From CAZQYB01 sp964582985 (GTDB lineage Bacteria > Planctomycetota > Phycisphaerae > Sedimentisphaerales > Anaerobacaceae), in assembly GCA_964582985.1 (NCBI GenBank), contig CAZOUM010000001.1, positions 1-64,000 of the forward strand: a DNA stretch of 64,000 bases. Direction: 5' to 3'. Under the pieces are notes generated by a model, which had not been told where the DNA came from, made no database searches, and worked only from the letters and a program-made list of their open reading frames with translations. The position numbers and the translations under genes were made by a program. Of the stretch, positions 1 to 8,410 are shown piece by piece. Numbering within the stretch: the first letter of the stretch is position 1; each line of letters opens with the position of its first letter.

Positions 1-27
1 CCTGATGAGGCGATAATTGTCGGCTAA
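1..27 (+). CDS. 3' end of an upstream gene, possibly a KtrB/TrkH potassium channel subunit (partial)
   Basis: The first 27 bases read in frame as PDEAIIVG followed by TAA. A C-terminus with proline, acidic residues, isoleucines and a final glycine resembles the end of KtrB/TrkH potassium transporters, and the next gene encodes the RCK partner of such transporters. The assignment rests mainly on that neighbour, because only eight codons are visible. Confidence 0.35.
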   Translation, partial: PDEAIIVG

Positions 28-39
28 AAGAGAAATTAG

Positions 40-66
40 CCACAAAGACACGAAGTCACGAAATTA
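40..66. repeat. Short tandem octamer repeat upstream of the RCK gene
   Basis: Three degenerate 8-bp units with CAC at positions 41, 49 and 57 (units of the form CACRAAGN) lie in the 97-bp gap before the RCK gene. The period is 8 here, unlike the 7-bp period of the arrays elsewhere in the window. They may belong to the same general class of repeat. Confidence 0.5.
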
Positions 67-124
67 AAAAGCAAATATATTGTAAATTTAGTGTCTCGGT
101 TGTAAGAAGACAGGAGCTAATACC

Positions 125-814
125 ATGAAGCGGTTTGCTATAATAGGGTTGGGGCGGTTCGGAAAGAAGCTGGCTATTGCTTTGGCGATGAGCGGAGCGG
201 AGGTCATTGCAATTGACAAAGACAGAAATGAGATAGAGCTGATTCGCGACCAGGTCAGTCACGCCGTCAGACTTGACAGCACCGATGAAGAGGCATTGAA
301 GGCACAGGGGATCGATAAGGTCGATGTCGCTATCATCGGCATAGGCCAAGGTACGGGGCGGGGTTTTGAGTCGGCGATTCTGACGGTGGTGAATCTGAAA
401 CAGATGGGGGTAAAGCAGATATATGCGAGGGCGGAGGATTTGATTGCAGGTGAGGTCTTTTCGAAGGTGGGCGCTACCGATGTGATTTACCCTGAAATCG
501 AATCGGCCCAAAGATGGGCGTATAAGCTTATCGCGCCGCAGATTGGGGAGAAGATAGATTTTGCGCCGGGCTATAGCCTGGCCCGCGTGAAAGCACCGGC
601 CAGTTTCGACGGTAAGACGGTTATGGATTTGCAACTTCGGCAAAAGTACAATGTGAACCTGGTTGCAATCAAGCGGGACGAGCACAGCAAGGCCAAGAAG
701 AGCGAAAAAGGCGGCATCATCAATGTCCCTATGCCCAATACTGTCATCTATAAGGACGATATTCTGATGGTGGCCGGCTCGGACGCCGACTTGGTCAAAC
801 TGCCGCAAGAATAA
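125..814 (+). CDS. ktrA: RCK-domain potassium uptake regulatory subunit (KtrA/TrkA-like)
   Basis: This 229-residue protein has a Rossmann-type RCK_N domain starting at residue 4 with the nucleotide-binding motif GLGRFG and an acidic residue ending beta-2 (AIDKD). A C-terminal RCK_C/TrkA_C domain follows from about residue 140, ending with the typical DILMVAGSDADL strand. A single RCK_N plus RCK_C unit of this length is the KtrA arrangement; E. coli TrkA is a tandem duplication. These subunits sit on the cytosolic face of KtrB/TrkH channels and gate K+ uptake in response to nucleotides. ATG 125 follows the Shine-Dalgarno sequence caggagc. The preceding partial gene may be the channel. The downstream acetyltransferase starts at the base after the stop. 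Confidence 0.9.
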   Translation: MKRFAIIGLGRFGKKLAIALAMSGAEVIAIDKDRNEIELIRDQVSHAVRLDSTDEEALKAQGIDKVDVAIIGIGQGTGRGFESAILTVVNLKQMGVKQIYARAEDLIAGEVFSKVGATDVIYPEIESAQRWAYKLIAPQIGEKIDFAPGYSLARVKAPASFDGKTVMDLQLRQKYNVNLVAIKRDEHSKAKKSEKGGIINVPMPNTVIYKDDILMVAGSDADLVKLPQE

Positions 815-1381
815 ATGGGAACTGAGGGCATTTTCGCCAATTTGCCAACACTTCAAACCAAACGGCTTATTCTTCGCAAAATGACTTTGGACAACGCTGA
901 AGATGTATTCAAATATTCAAGTGATCCGGAGGTTTTCAGGTTTGTTGGCGGCAAAGTACATGAGACCATAAAAGACAGTGAGGAATTTCTGAAGGAAATC
1001 TCTGAAAAACACGAACGTCAGGAGACCATTGTTTGGGGGGTCGTTTACAAAGAACGCTGCAAGCTAATTGGCGACTGTGGGTTTATTAAGTGGGATGCTT
1101 CGCAGGCAAGGGCTGAACTTGATTATTTGTTGTCGAGAGAATATTGGAACCGGGGTTTGATGACGGAGGCTGTCAAGGAAGTTATACGCTTCGGTTTCGA
1201 AAAGATGCAACTCAATCGAATTCAAGGCATTTGTGAGATAGCTAATATCGCATCTGCCTGCGTTATGGAAAAAGCCGGTATGCAATTTGAGGGAGTACTA
1301 CGCAATTATATTCAACATGATGGCAGGCCGTTGGATATGAAGATGTATTCGATCGTCAGGAAAGAATGGAGCGCGAAGTGA
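815..1381 (+). CDS. GNAT-family N-acetyltransferase (RimJ/RimL-like)
   Basis: This 188-residue protein has the RimJ/RimL/SpeG GNAT layout: an N-terminal LQTKRLILRKMT strand, the central DCGFI and LDYLLSREYWNRGLMTEA segment (beta-4 and the acetyl-CoA pyrophosphate-binding turn) and the C-terminal NIASACVMEKAGMQFEG motif. Family members acetylate ribosomal proteins, other protein N-termini or small amines, and the substrate cannot be read from the sequence. The ATG directly abuts the TAA of the RCK gene, so translation is probably coupled. The function may nevertheless be unrelated to potassium transport. Confidence 0.85.
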   Translation: MGTEGIFANLPTLQTKRLILRKMTLDNAEDVFKYSSDPEVFRFVGGKVHETIKDSEEFLKEISEKHERQETIVWGVVYKERCKLIGDCGFIKWDASQARAELDYLLSREYWNRGLMTEAVKEVIRFGFEKMQLNRIQGICEIANIASACVMEKAGMQFEGVLRNYIQHDGRPLDMKMYSIVRKEWSAK

Positions 1382-1433
1382 AGCAATGCCTATACCTTTT
1401 GTCCGTTTCTCTCTCGAGTTGAGGAAAGGGTGA

Positions 1434-2078
1434 GTGTTGAACGATTACTATAACCACCGCGCGAGCGAGTACGAAGAGATTTATCGCCGTAAGGGGCCCG
1501 TTCGACAGAAAGAGCTGAAGGAAATCGCTACCGCCATGAAAAATGTTCTGGCAGGTCGCCGCGTGCTCGAAATCGCGTGTGGAACGGGTTACTGGACAAA
1601 AATGGCAACTACCGTGGCTGAAAACATTCTGGCGATCGATATTTCAAATAAAATGCTGGGTATTGCAAAGGCCAAAAAGCTGCCTACTGAAAAGGTCAGG
1701 TTTGTTACCGCTGACGCTTAGTCACTGGATGCTATTCAAGAAACATTCGATGGAGGGCTCGCGAATTTCTGGCTGTCGCACGTTCCTAAATCACGATTGA
1801 ATGGCTTCATGTGTGGTTTTCACCGCAAGTTGACCACCAGTGCTATCATCTTTATGGCTGACAATGTGTACGTTCCTGGGCTTGGTGGGGAGCTGATTAC
1901 AAAGCCAAGATGTGGGGATACGTTTAAGAGACGGGGACTTTCAGATGGTTCACAATATGAGGTGCTCAAGAATTATTATAGCGCAGACCAACTCCATGAG
2001 ATCTTTCAGCCATTCTCCTCCGAGCTAAAGATTAGAATGGGCGAGTGTTTTTGGTGGGTTAGTTATCTGGCGGCTTAA
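1434..2078 (+). pseudogene. Class I SAM-dependent methyltransferase interrupted by one in-frame TAG
   Basis: A GTG start at 1434, behind the Shine-Dalgarno sequence gaggaaaggg, opens a methyltransferase reading frame: LNDYYNHRASEYEEIY, then SAM motif I (VLEIACGTGYWT, residues ~46-57) and a motif II/III region ending in VRFVTADA. The frame stops at TAG (1719-1721) but continues without any frameshift through SLDAIQETFDGGLANF and on to TAA at 2078. The C-terminal part includes a YYSADQLHEIF segment typical of these enzymes. Homologues usually have Tyr or Phe where the TAG lies, so a single base change explains the interruption. It may be a recent nonsense mutation, a sequence error, or less likely readthrough. 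If intact it would be about 214 residues. The substrate is unknown. Confidence 0.75.
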
Positions 2079-2099
2079 GTTGCAGGGGGAATTTATCGC

Positions 2100-3101
2100 T
2101 CAGGCTTTTCGGTATTTTCTGAGCATATCGAGGAGGTTTTGCATATCGTCGGGTAAGGGGGTTTGGAACTTTAGCATTTCGTTGGTTGTTGGGTGTTTGA
2201 ATTCGAGGGTTGAGGCGTGGAGTGCGCAGCGGGTTATGACCGGGTCCTGAGCGGCAGGTTCTGTGTCTTGTAATTGCCAGGGGTAGACGAGTTTTCCGCC
2301 GTACATCTCGTCGCCCACAATCGGATGTTTTATATATGAGAGGTGGACTCGTATCTGGTGGGTTCGGCCGGTTTTGGGGGTCAGCCCAAGCAAAGAAAAG
2401 CCGCGAAAACTCTCAAGCACTTCGTAAAAGGTGATAGCTTCTTTGCCGATTTCCGGCCTGATTGCGTATTTCTCCCTTATTCTTGGGTGGACACCAAGTG
2501 GTGCACTTATGCGGTCGGCTGTTAGCTCCGGGGTGCCGTGGACTACAGCCAGGTAGCTTTTTTTTATCTGGCGGCGTTCGAATTGTTTGGCGACTTTCCA
2601 CTGGGCTGTGTCGTTTTTTGCGACTACCATTACACCGGTGGTGTCTCGGTCGAGGCGATGAATAATGCCAGGCCGGAATTCACCGGTGCCGCTTGATAGT
2701 TTGTCCGAATAGAAGACAAGGGCATTTACCAAGGTTCCGTGTGTGTTGCCGCGTGCGGGGTGGACAATCATATCCGCTTGCTTGTTGAGGACGATTAAAT
2801 CCTGGTCTTCATAGATTATGTCGAGGGGGATGTCTTCGGGCAGGATATCTTTGCTGGGCGGTTCCGGTAGAGTAAGCTCGATTTTGTCACCCGGGCTTAG
2901 TTTAAAGCTGGGCTTTATCGCCTTGCCGTTTACTTTGACGGAGCCGGCCTTGATTGCTTCCTGGATGAATCGGCGGCTGAGGTTGCTGAACCGGCCGTGG
3001 AGGTATTTGTCGATGCGGCGTTCTTTAATTGAGCATCCCACGTTAAGCGTCAGTGGTTCGTGATTCGTGATTTGTGGTTTGTCGTTCGCGTCACTTTTCA
3101 C
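2100..3101 (-). CDS. rluD: RluD-family 23S rRNA pseudouridine synthase
   Basis: This 333-residue protein has an N-terminal S4 RNA-binding domain (residues ~27-75, RIDKYLHGRFSNLSRRFIQEAI) and an RluA-type catalytic domain. The signature HRLDRDTTG carries the nucleophilic Asp near residue 150, and the C-terminal TGRTHQIRVHLSYIKHPIVGD motif is present. Members isomerise uridines in helix 69 of 23S rRNA or at related sites. The GTG start at 3101 lies inside an array of 7-bp repeats (3053-3115), so the first 16 or so residues (MKSDANDKPQITNHEP) are repeat-derived and not part of the conserved domain. The TPR-like gene lies just upstream on the same strand (17 bp). Confidence 0.92.
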   Translation of the reverse strand: MKSDANDKPQITNHEPLTLNVGCSIKERRIDKYLHGRFSNLSRRFIQEAIKAGSVKVNGKAIKPSFKLSPGDKIELTLPEPPSKDILPEDIPLDIIYEDQDLIVLNKQADMIVHPARGNTHGTLVNALVFYSDKLSSGTGEFRPGIIHRLDRDTTGVMVVAKNDTAQWKVAKQFERRQIKKSYLAVVHGTPELTADRISAPLGVHPRIREKYAIRPEIGKEAITFYEVLESFRGFSLLGLTPKTGRTHQIRVHLSYIKHPIVGDEMYGGKLVYPWQLQDTEPAAQDPVITRCALHASTLEFKHPTTNEMLKFQTPLPDDMQNLLDMLRKYRKA

Positions 3102-3115
3102 GATTCACTGTCCAC
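3053..3115. repeat. Array of nine heptamers forming the start of rluD
   Basis: Nine consecutive 7-bp units occupy 63 bp. On the + strand the first five are of the form GTGRTTY (gtggttc, gtgattc, gtgattt, gtggttt, gtcgttc). The last four end in CAC (gcgtcac, ttttcac, gattcac, tgtccac), which makes them inverted copies. The rluD start codon (3101) and its first codons lie inside the array. Its length is a multiple of 21, so it keeps both the 7-bp and the codon periods. Confidence 0.75.
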
Positions 3116-3118
3116 ATG

Positions 3119-4003
3119 TTATTGGCTGGGCAGATTGATGCCGGAAAGATTTGTGTCGGTTGCTTTTGGTTTTGTCCGCGGCAGCTTGACCTCAACCGGT
3201 TTTATTTCTATCTTCGGGATTTCCTTCGGCATTTCGGGTATAAGATTAACATCAACGGGACTTAGTTCAATCTCGGGTCTCATAGACGTGGGTAACATTG
3301 GTTTTGGCGAAGGCTTCAGGATGAGTTTTTCCTGGTAGCCGGCCATTGTGTCAAGTCGCAGCTGTGCCTGTACTGCGGCGACGGTGCATTCGAAGTCGGG
3401 GTTGGCGACGATGTCACGATATATTTGTCTTGCCTGGCTGAAGTTGGCAAGCTCTTCTTCGCACAGGCCCAGGCCGAATTTAGCCATTGCCATCAGTGAC
3501 GGATAAATCGTGCCCTGTGTTCCGGCACGCATTAGCCGAGGTATCGCCTCGTTGTAACTTTCCTTTGCGAGGTTAATCTGTGTTGTCAGGAGCCGACTGT
3601 CTATGGTTCCCTGACGATAGTGCAATTCTGTGCGGAGGGCTTGAGCTCTTTTGATGAGCGCGAGGGCGGCAACAGTATTGTTCTTTGTATTTTGGGCAAA
3701 GGTCCTGAGTCCGTCGGCAGGTCGGAGAAGTATGTATGAAAAATCTACTCCCTGAGCGTGGGCCCTGAGGATGTCCATTTTGTTGCGCGATATTTGCGTG
3801 AGATATCCCGTAAACTCGAGTTGTTTTTTAACTGCAACCACATTCCGATTATATACTCGCCATATGTAAAGGCCTGCGACCACGACGATAAGGACTGATA
3901 CGTATATAATCGTTGTGAGATTTTCCTTCGCCCACTGGGGGAAGTTCATAAGCCATTCAGCCAATTCGTTGGTTTTTAGCTCGTGGCGATGTTTTGCCTT
4001 CAT
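3119..4003 (-). CDS. Membrane-anchored TPR-like protein (YfgM/DUF2133-like)
   Basis: The start is placed at ATG 4003, which has a GGAG Shine-Dalgarno sequence. A longer frame exists to 4090 but its extra residues look non-coding. The 294-residue protein has a cytoplasmic N-terminus, one membrane helix (LTTIIYVSVLIVVVAGLYIW, ~25-45), then a helical periplasmic domain resembling YfgM-type TPR proteins (RAQALRTELHYRQG; YPSLMAMAKFGLGLCEEELANF). The C-terminal tail is rich in Pro, Lys and Glu (IPEMPKEIPKIEIKPVEVKLP). YfgM-like proteins act with SecYEG and periplasmic chaperones, but the exact role here is not shown. Confidence 0.65.
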   Translation of the reverse strand: MKAKHRHELKTNELAEWLMNFPQWAKENLTTIIYVSVLIVVVAGLYIWRVYNRNVVAVKKQLEFTGYLTQISRNKMDILRAHAQGVDFSYILLRPADGLRTFAQNTKNNTVAALALIKRAQALRTELHYRQGTIDSRLLTTQINLAKESYNEAIPRLMRAGTQGTIYPSLMAMAKFGLGLCEEELANFSQARQIYRDIVANPDFECTVAAVQAQLRLDTMAGYQEKLILKPSPKPMLPTSMRPEIELSPVDVNLIPEMPKEIPKIEIKPVEVKLPRTKPKATDTNLSGINLPSQ

Positions 4004-4172
4004 TCGTATCTCCGTCAAAATATCGTACAACCTGACACGTAGGAACTGTGGCCATTGTAACAAAATTTGTTTTGTCTTGCAATGTATCAATCTGGCGATT
4101 ATGATTTTCGGGACTCTAACGGCGAAATACAGCGATTATGGTTTTTGGCTAATGATGAGTGAGAGATAACAA

Positions 4173-6038
4173 ATGCTCGAAAAAGGGGCGAAAAAGAAAG
4201 GACAAGAGGCAAAAGTGAAACGACAGTGCTTTTCAATTTCTATTTTTTGGTTTTTTCTCGTTTTGTGCGGCTCTTTTTGCCAGGCTGGTGAAGGGCTTGA
4301 TAGGAGCAGATACATCGGCCTTGATGAGATTCGGCCTGGGATGAAGGGATACTGCCTGACGGGATATGAAGGTACCAAGATAGAGAGATTCGATCTGGAG
4401 GTTTTGAGTGTAGTTCGCAAATTGGGGCCGTCTCTGCGTCCCAGGCCAAGCATCAGAGATGCGATTTTAGTTCTGGGCACAGATGAGCGTTTTATCCATA
4501 CCGGCCCGGTAGGAGGGTGCAGTGGCTCACCGGTTTATATAGATAACCGGTTGGCAGGAGCGTTAGCTTTCGCGTGGGATTTCAGTAAGGACCCGCTTTA
4601 TGGTGTGACCCCTATTGCGGAGATGCTGAAAGTGGGGCAGGCAGGTGGGGGGTCTGCGGCCTGGCAGCCGGGGTTTGCATTTGATTATTCGGCACCGATT
4701 GATTTTGCAGCGATTTATAAGCAAATTACAAGTCCACGTACTTTAAGGGACTACAACCTTACGGGTTATAAGGCTTTGCCTTGTCCGTTGATTACTTCTG
4801 GTTTGCCATCTGAGGTTTGTGAGCGGTTTGGGGCGTCAGTCGAACCCCTGGGGCTTATGATGATTCCCGGTATTGGCGCCGGCGTAAACTCAGAGCGAGC
4901 TGGAGAGGTGCAATTGGTTCCGGGGGCGTGTCTTTGTGTGCCACTTGTCAGCGGGGACATAACGGCGGAGGTGGTTGGGACGGTAACCGAAGTTGTGGGC
5001 GATAAAGTTTACGCCTTTGGGCACCGGTACCTCGGTTATGGTCCGGTAGATTTGCCGATGGCCACGGGGCAGGTGCATACTGTGGTCTCAAGTGTGTATC
5101 ACTCATTTAAGTTTGCCAGCGCGGTTAAAATAGTCGGCGCCTTGCGAATAGATGAATCGGCGGCGGTGTGCGGACTGATTGGTGCAAAGGCGAGGATGAT
5201 ACCGCTGAGGATAGAAGTGGAGCGTTACAACGATACCGAAAAGAAAGTCTACAATTGTCGGCTGGCGAGCAACCGGTTGCTTACTCCAATGATGCTTCGC
5301 TTGTCGGTAGCCGGGGCGGCGGTTATGCTTGGCTGGCTGCCGCCAGACCATATGATTGAGTATAAAGTGGCCGTCGGCGTAGAGGGCGCCGCACCGATTG
5401 AGTTTGAAAATGTCTCCACGAGTCTGGGTTTGAATGAGATGCTGGCAGAGTGTGTCGGCTCTGTGGCTATACTTATGAATAACCCGTACAAGAAGGTTAA
5501 CATAGAATCGGTCGAAGTCAAAGTTCGCATCGTGCCGAAAAGTCCTGTCTCGCGTTTATGGTCGGTCGATTTGTCTGATTCAAGACTGAAGGCGGGAGAA
5601 GAAGTCAAGATTGGGGTGGTTTTGGAATCTTACCTTGCAGAGAAGAAAAGATACCAAGGCAGCTTGAAAATTCCGGAGGACTTGGCGCCCGGCAAATATG
5701 ATTTGATTGTCTGTGGTGTGTACGATTACGAGAGGTTTCTAAGGAAAACCACACCGCACAAATTCATTCCTCAGAATCTGTCGAGCTTGATTGAGGTTAT
5801 TAACGATATTCTGGCAGTCAAGCGAGACAGGTTATATTGTCTGTTGGTTTTGCCGCCCGGTGGTGTTACTTTGGCGGAGGTGGAGCTTCCTGATTTGCCT
5901 GCAACAAAGGCATTGATATTAAAGAACGCGAAAAGGACATTGAAAACCCAGCCTTACTATCACTGGGAGGAAAGGAGTTTTCACACAGGTACGGTTATTA
6001 TAGATAAGAAGGTTATGCAAATAACAGTAGAAAAGTGA
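4173..6038 (+). CDS. Secreted SpoIVB-type (S55) peptidase-domain protein
   Basis: This 621-residue protein has a signal peptide (hydrophobic core ~21-37) and an S55-like domain. The segment LDEIRPGMKGYCLTGYEGT is followed by a GCSGSPVYI serine motif (candidate nucleophile Ser117) and a later FGHRYLGYGPVDLPMATG histidine motif near residue 283. In SpoIVB the His precedes the Ser. The reversed order here is the one I recall for S55-like proteins of Acidobacteria and Planctomycetes. The C-terminal half (~400-621) is beta-rich with no recognised family. The basic, Gly/Lys-rich first 17 residues overlap a weak 7-bp periodicity (4185-4219). The gene leads a short + strand run with the propeller and fumarase genes. 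It may be a protease or a binding protein on that fold. Confidence 0.7.
   Translation: MLEKGAKKKGQEAKVKRQCFSISIFWFFLVLCGSFCQAGEGLDRSRYIGLDEIRPGMKGYCLTGYEGTKIERFDLEVLSVVRKLGPSLRPRPSIRDAILVLGTDERFIHTGPVGGCSGSPVYIDNRLAGALAFAWDFSKDPLYGVTPIAEMLKVGQAGGGSAAWQPGFAFDYSAPIDFAAIYKQITSPRTLRDYNLTGYKALPCPLITSGLPSEVCERFGASVEPLGLMMIPGIGAGVNSERAGEVQLVPGACLCVPLVSGDITAEVVGTVTEVVGDKVYAFGHRYLGYGPVDLPMATGQVHTVVSSVYHSFKFASAVKIVGALRIDESAAVCGLIGAKARMIPLRIEVERYNDTEKKVYNCRLASNRLLTPMMLRLSVAGAAVMLGWLPPDHMIEYKVAVGVEGAAPIEFENVSTSLGLNEMLAECVGSVAILMNNPYKKVNIESVEVKVRIVPKSPVSRLWSVDLSDSRLKAGEEVKIGVVLESYLAEKKRYQGSLKIPEDLAPGKYDLIVCGVYDYERFLRKTTPHKFIPQNLSSLIEVINDILAVKRDRLYCLLVLPPGGVTLAEVELPDLPATKALILKNAKRTLKTQPYYHWEERSFHTGTVIIDKKVMQITVEK
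4185..4219. repeat. Weak heptamer array within the S55 gene start
   Basis: Five purine-rich 7-bp units can be read as ggggcga, aaaagaa, aggacaa, gaggcaa and aagtgaa. They encode the extra-long basic n-region of the signal peptide. The match is much looser than in the other arrays, so this could simply be a lysine-rich n-region. Confidence 0.35.
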
Positions 6039-6050
6039 TGGGAGCGAAAA

Positions 6051-8405
6051 ATGAGAATCGAGACGCGAGAAATTGTAACTAAGAATCCGGCAATTTTGCG
6101 TGCGCCTTTCGGGGGTCAGCATCGGGTGTCTATTCATTTTGCGCCATGGTCCTGGTTTCTTTGCTTTCTGGTTTTAGCGTGTTTGTCAGGCTCTGTTTGC
6201 TGGGCGGTTACGAGTGAGATTATGCGTCACAGTACGGGTACGGATTTGTTGAAGGGCGAAACCGAAGATGTGGTAATCGGCTCGCAAGGGACACTTCAGC
6301 TCGGCCGGGCCTGGGAGGTGCTGGCGGAGGAGTTTGAAGATGTGTGGTCGATAAACAGCATTATTATAAGCGGCGGGACGGTTTTTTTCGGGACAAGCCC
6401 AAACGGAGGTATTTTCAAATATAGCCTTGGCGAGCTGACACAAATTTATCCGGTGGAGCCGGAGTCTGAGAGTGCTGGTCAAGAAGAGGAGCAAAGCGAT
6501 GCAAACGAGCCTGGTGATGCAAACGATGCAAATGAGCCTAGTGACGCGAATGTGGTGGAAGCGGAGCAGTATCTATCGAATGAGCATATTTTCGCGATGG
6601 GGACTGATGTGGCAGGAAGGCTTTTGGCCGGTATAAGCGGTGACAAATGCAAGCTGCTACGGTTCGAGGCGGACAAGGTAGAAACGGTTTTTGAGCCGAA
6701 CGATGCGAAATATATATTCGCGATGGCTACTGACGATAAGGGTAATGTTTACTTAGGTACAGGGCCGGAAGGCAAGGTTTATCGGTTTGACCCATTTGAC
6801 CCCGCTGCGTCGGGGATTGTATACGATACTCGTGACAAGAACATACTTTCACTGGCGGTTGGAGACGATGGTTTTGTTTATGCGGGCAGCGACAGCCGAG
6901 GATTGATATATAAGATAAACCCAAATACAAAAACGGCATCGGTTCTGTACGACAGCGAGCAGCCTGAAATCACAGCATTGTTGTTTAGTCCAGGCGGCGA
7001 ACTGTATGCTGCGGGGACATCGGCCAAGATTGTCCAAGCTCAAACTAAGTTTGCTTCCGAATTGCCTGCGGCAGGTCGGCCTGAGACGTCGGAGCCGGGC
7101 AAAGGCACCTCGGAGAGCAGAGGTGGGCGTAAACTGAATATTGCGCATACAGGGCCCGATGGCAAAGCACCCAAAGGAAAGGCCCCAACCCGTAAGCTGC
7201 CCAAGCCGGGCAAAGCAAGTTATATATATAAAATAACCAGAGACGGGTACGTTACTGATATATTCAGCGAGACTGCGATTTTCTTCTGTCTGGTGGCGCA
7301 AGAGGGAGAGTTACTTGTTGGGACCGGAAACAGCGGCCAGCTTTTTACTATCGAACCGGCCTCGGAGCAAGAGACTATCATCTACGAGGACGAGCAGGCG
7401 TCGCAGATAACGGCCGTAGCTGTCAATGGTGGTGATATGTACCTTGGGACGGCGAATCCGGCGAAGTTAATAAAGTTGAGCAAATCTTTTGCGTCTGAGG
7501 GGACTTACAGCTCTGACTTGATTGATGCTGGTCAGCCGGCGAAGTGGGGCAAGCTGCAAATCGATGCAGATATTCCTGAAGGCTGCAAGGTTCTGGTGGC
7601 TTCGCACAGCGGAAACGTTAAGGACGCAAACGACCCGACTTTTTCGAAGTGGACCGAGCCCGTCGAAATCACGGAGCCGGTACAGCTGCGGTGCCCGCTC
7701 GGCAGATTCTGCCAGTACAAACTCGTGCTTGAGAGTAAGGACGGTGCCAAGAGTCCTCTGGTGCGGGAGATTGCTGTTGCCAGTACGGTACCAAATCTTG
7801 CTCCGAAGGTTGAATCCATTATTGTTAGTAGAGTCATGGCAGCCAGCAAGACAGGGGTGTTTAAGATCAGCTACAAGGCCAAGGACGACAACGGTGACAG
7901 ACTTATTTACAAGATGGACTTCAGACGGATTGGGAGGACAAACTGGATTAAGCTTGAAGACGAAATCGAGGCTGATAGTTTCGAATGGGACGGCAGGACC
8001 GTAGAAGACGGGCGGTACGAGGTCCGAGTGACCGCGAGCGATGAGAGGAGCAATATGACGACAACTAAATTGACGGGCGCGAGAATAAGTGAACCGATAG
8101 TGGTTGATAACACTGGGCCGGCTATCAAAGAACACTCTTTGGATAAAGACGGAAGCACTGTCACGCTGAAGCTACGAGTAGTGGATGTATTGAGTGCGAT
8201 TGATGAGTTGCATTATACGGTTGACAGCAATGCCGAGTGGATGGGTGGTGTGCCGACCGATTTGGTATATGATACTACGAGGGAGGATTTTGCTATAGTG
8301 ATAGAGGATTTGAAGGCGGGGGAACATATAATTGCAGTTAGAGTTGCCGATGCGGTTGGCAATACTACATATAAGACTTTCGAGATTGTCAAGGCGAGTG
8401 ACTAA
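6051..8405 (+). CDS. Secreted beta-propeller protein with C-terminal Ig-like domain
   Basis: The 784-residue protein has a signal peptide whose hydrophobic core is at ~35-50 (WFLCFLVLACLSGSVCWA). If the first ATG is right the n-region is long. Repeated blades follow (FAMGTDVAGRLLAGISG, FAMATDDKGNVYLGTGPEGKVYRFDP, SLAVGDDGFVYAGSDSRGLIYKI, FLVAQEGELLVGTGNSGQLF, VAVNGGDMYLGTA), as in NHL/WD-like propellers. The blades are interrupted by low-complexity linkers: an Asp-Ala-Asn-Glu-Pro run near residues 143-166 and a Gly/Lys/Pro-rich stretch near 340-385. The C-terminus (~600-784) resembles a fibronectin/Y_Y_Y-type domain (DDNGDRLIYKMDFRR, DGRYEVRVTASDERSN). It starts 12 bp after the S55 gene, so the two are probably one unit. 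The ligand is unknown. Confidence 0.75.
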   Translation: MRIETREIVTKNPAILRAPFGGQHRVSIHFAPWSWFLCFLVLACLSGSVCWAVTSEIMRHSTGTDLLKGETEDVVIGSQGTLQLGRAWEVLAEEFEDVWSINSIIISGGTVFFGTSPNGGIFKYSLGELTQIYPVEPESESAGQEEEQSDANEPGDANDANEPSDANVVEAEQYLSNEHIFAMGTDVAGRLLAGISGDKCKLLRFEADKVETVFEPNDAKYIFAMATDDKGNVYLGTGPEGKVYRFDPFDPAASGIVYDTRDKNILSLAVGDDGFVYAGSDSRGLIYKINPNTKTASVLYDSEQPEITALLFSPGGELYAAGTSAKIVQAQTKFASELPAAGRPETSEPGKGTSESRGGRKLNIAHTGPDGKAPKGKAPTRKLPKPGKASYIYKITRDGYVTDIFSETAIFFCLVAQEGELLVGTGNSGQLFTIEPASEQETIIYEDEQASQITAVAVNGGDMYLGTANPAKLIKLSKSFASEGTYSSDLIDAGQPAKWGKLQIDADIPEGCKVLVASHSGNVKDANDPTFSKWTEPVEITEPVQLRCPLGRFCQYKLVLESKDGAKSPLVREIAVASTVPNLAPKVESIIVSRVMAASKTGVFKISYKAKDDNGDRLIYKMDFRRIGRTNWIKLEDEIEADSFEWDGRTVEDGRYEVRVTASDERSNMTTTKLTGARISEPIVVDNTGPAIKEHSLDKDGSTVTLKLRVVDVLSAIDELHYTVDSNAEWMGGVPTDLVYDTTREDFAIVIEDLKAGEHIIAVRVADAVGNTTYKTFEIVKASD

Positions 8406-8410
8406 TTATA

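Noticed and set aside
56..856. Long minus-strand frame opposite the RCK gene
   Set aside because: It lacks a recognisable domain and mirrors the codon pattern of the RCK gene on the other strand.
1434..2078. Frameshifted methyltransferase gene
   Set aside because: The two halves are in the same frame, so only the TAG interrupts it. It is listed as a nonsense-interrupted gene.
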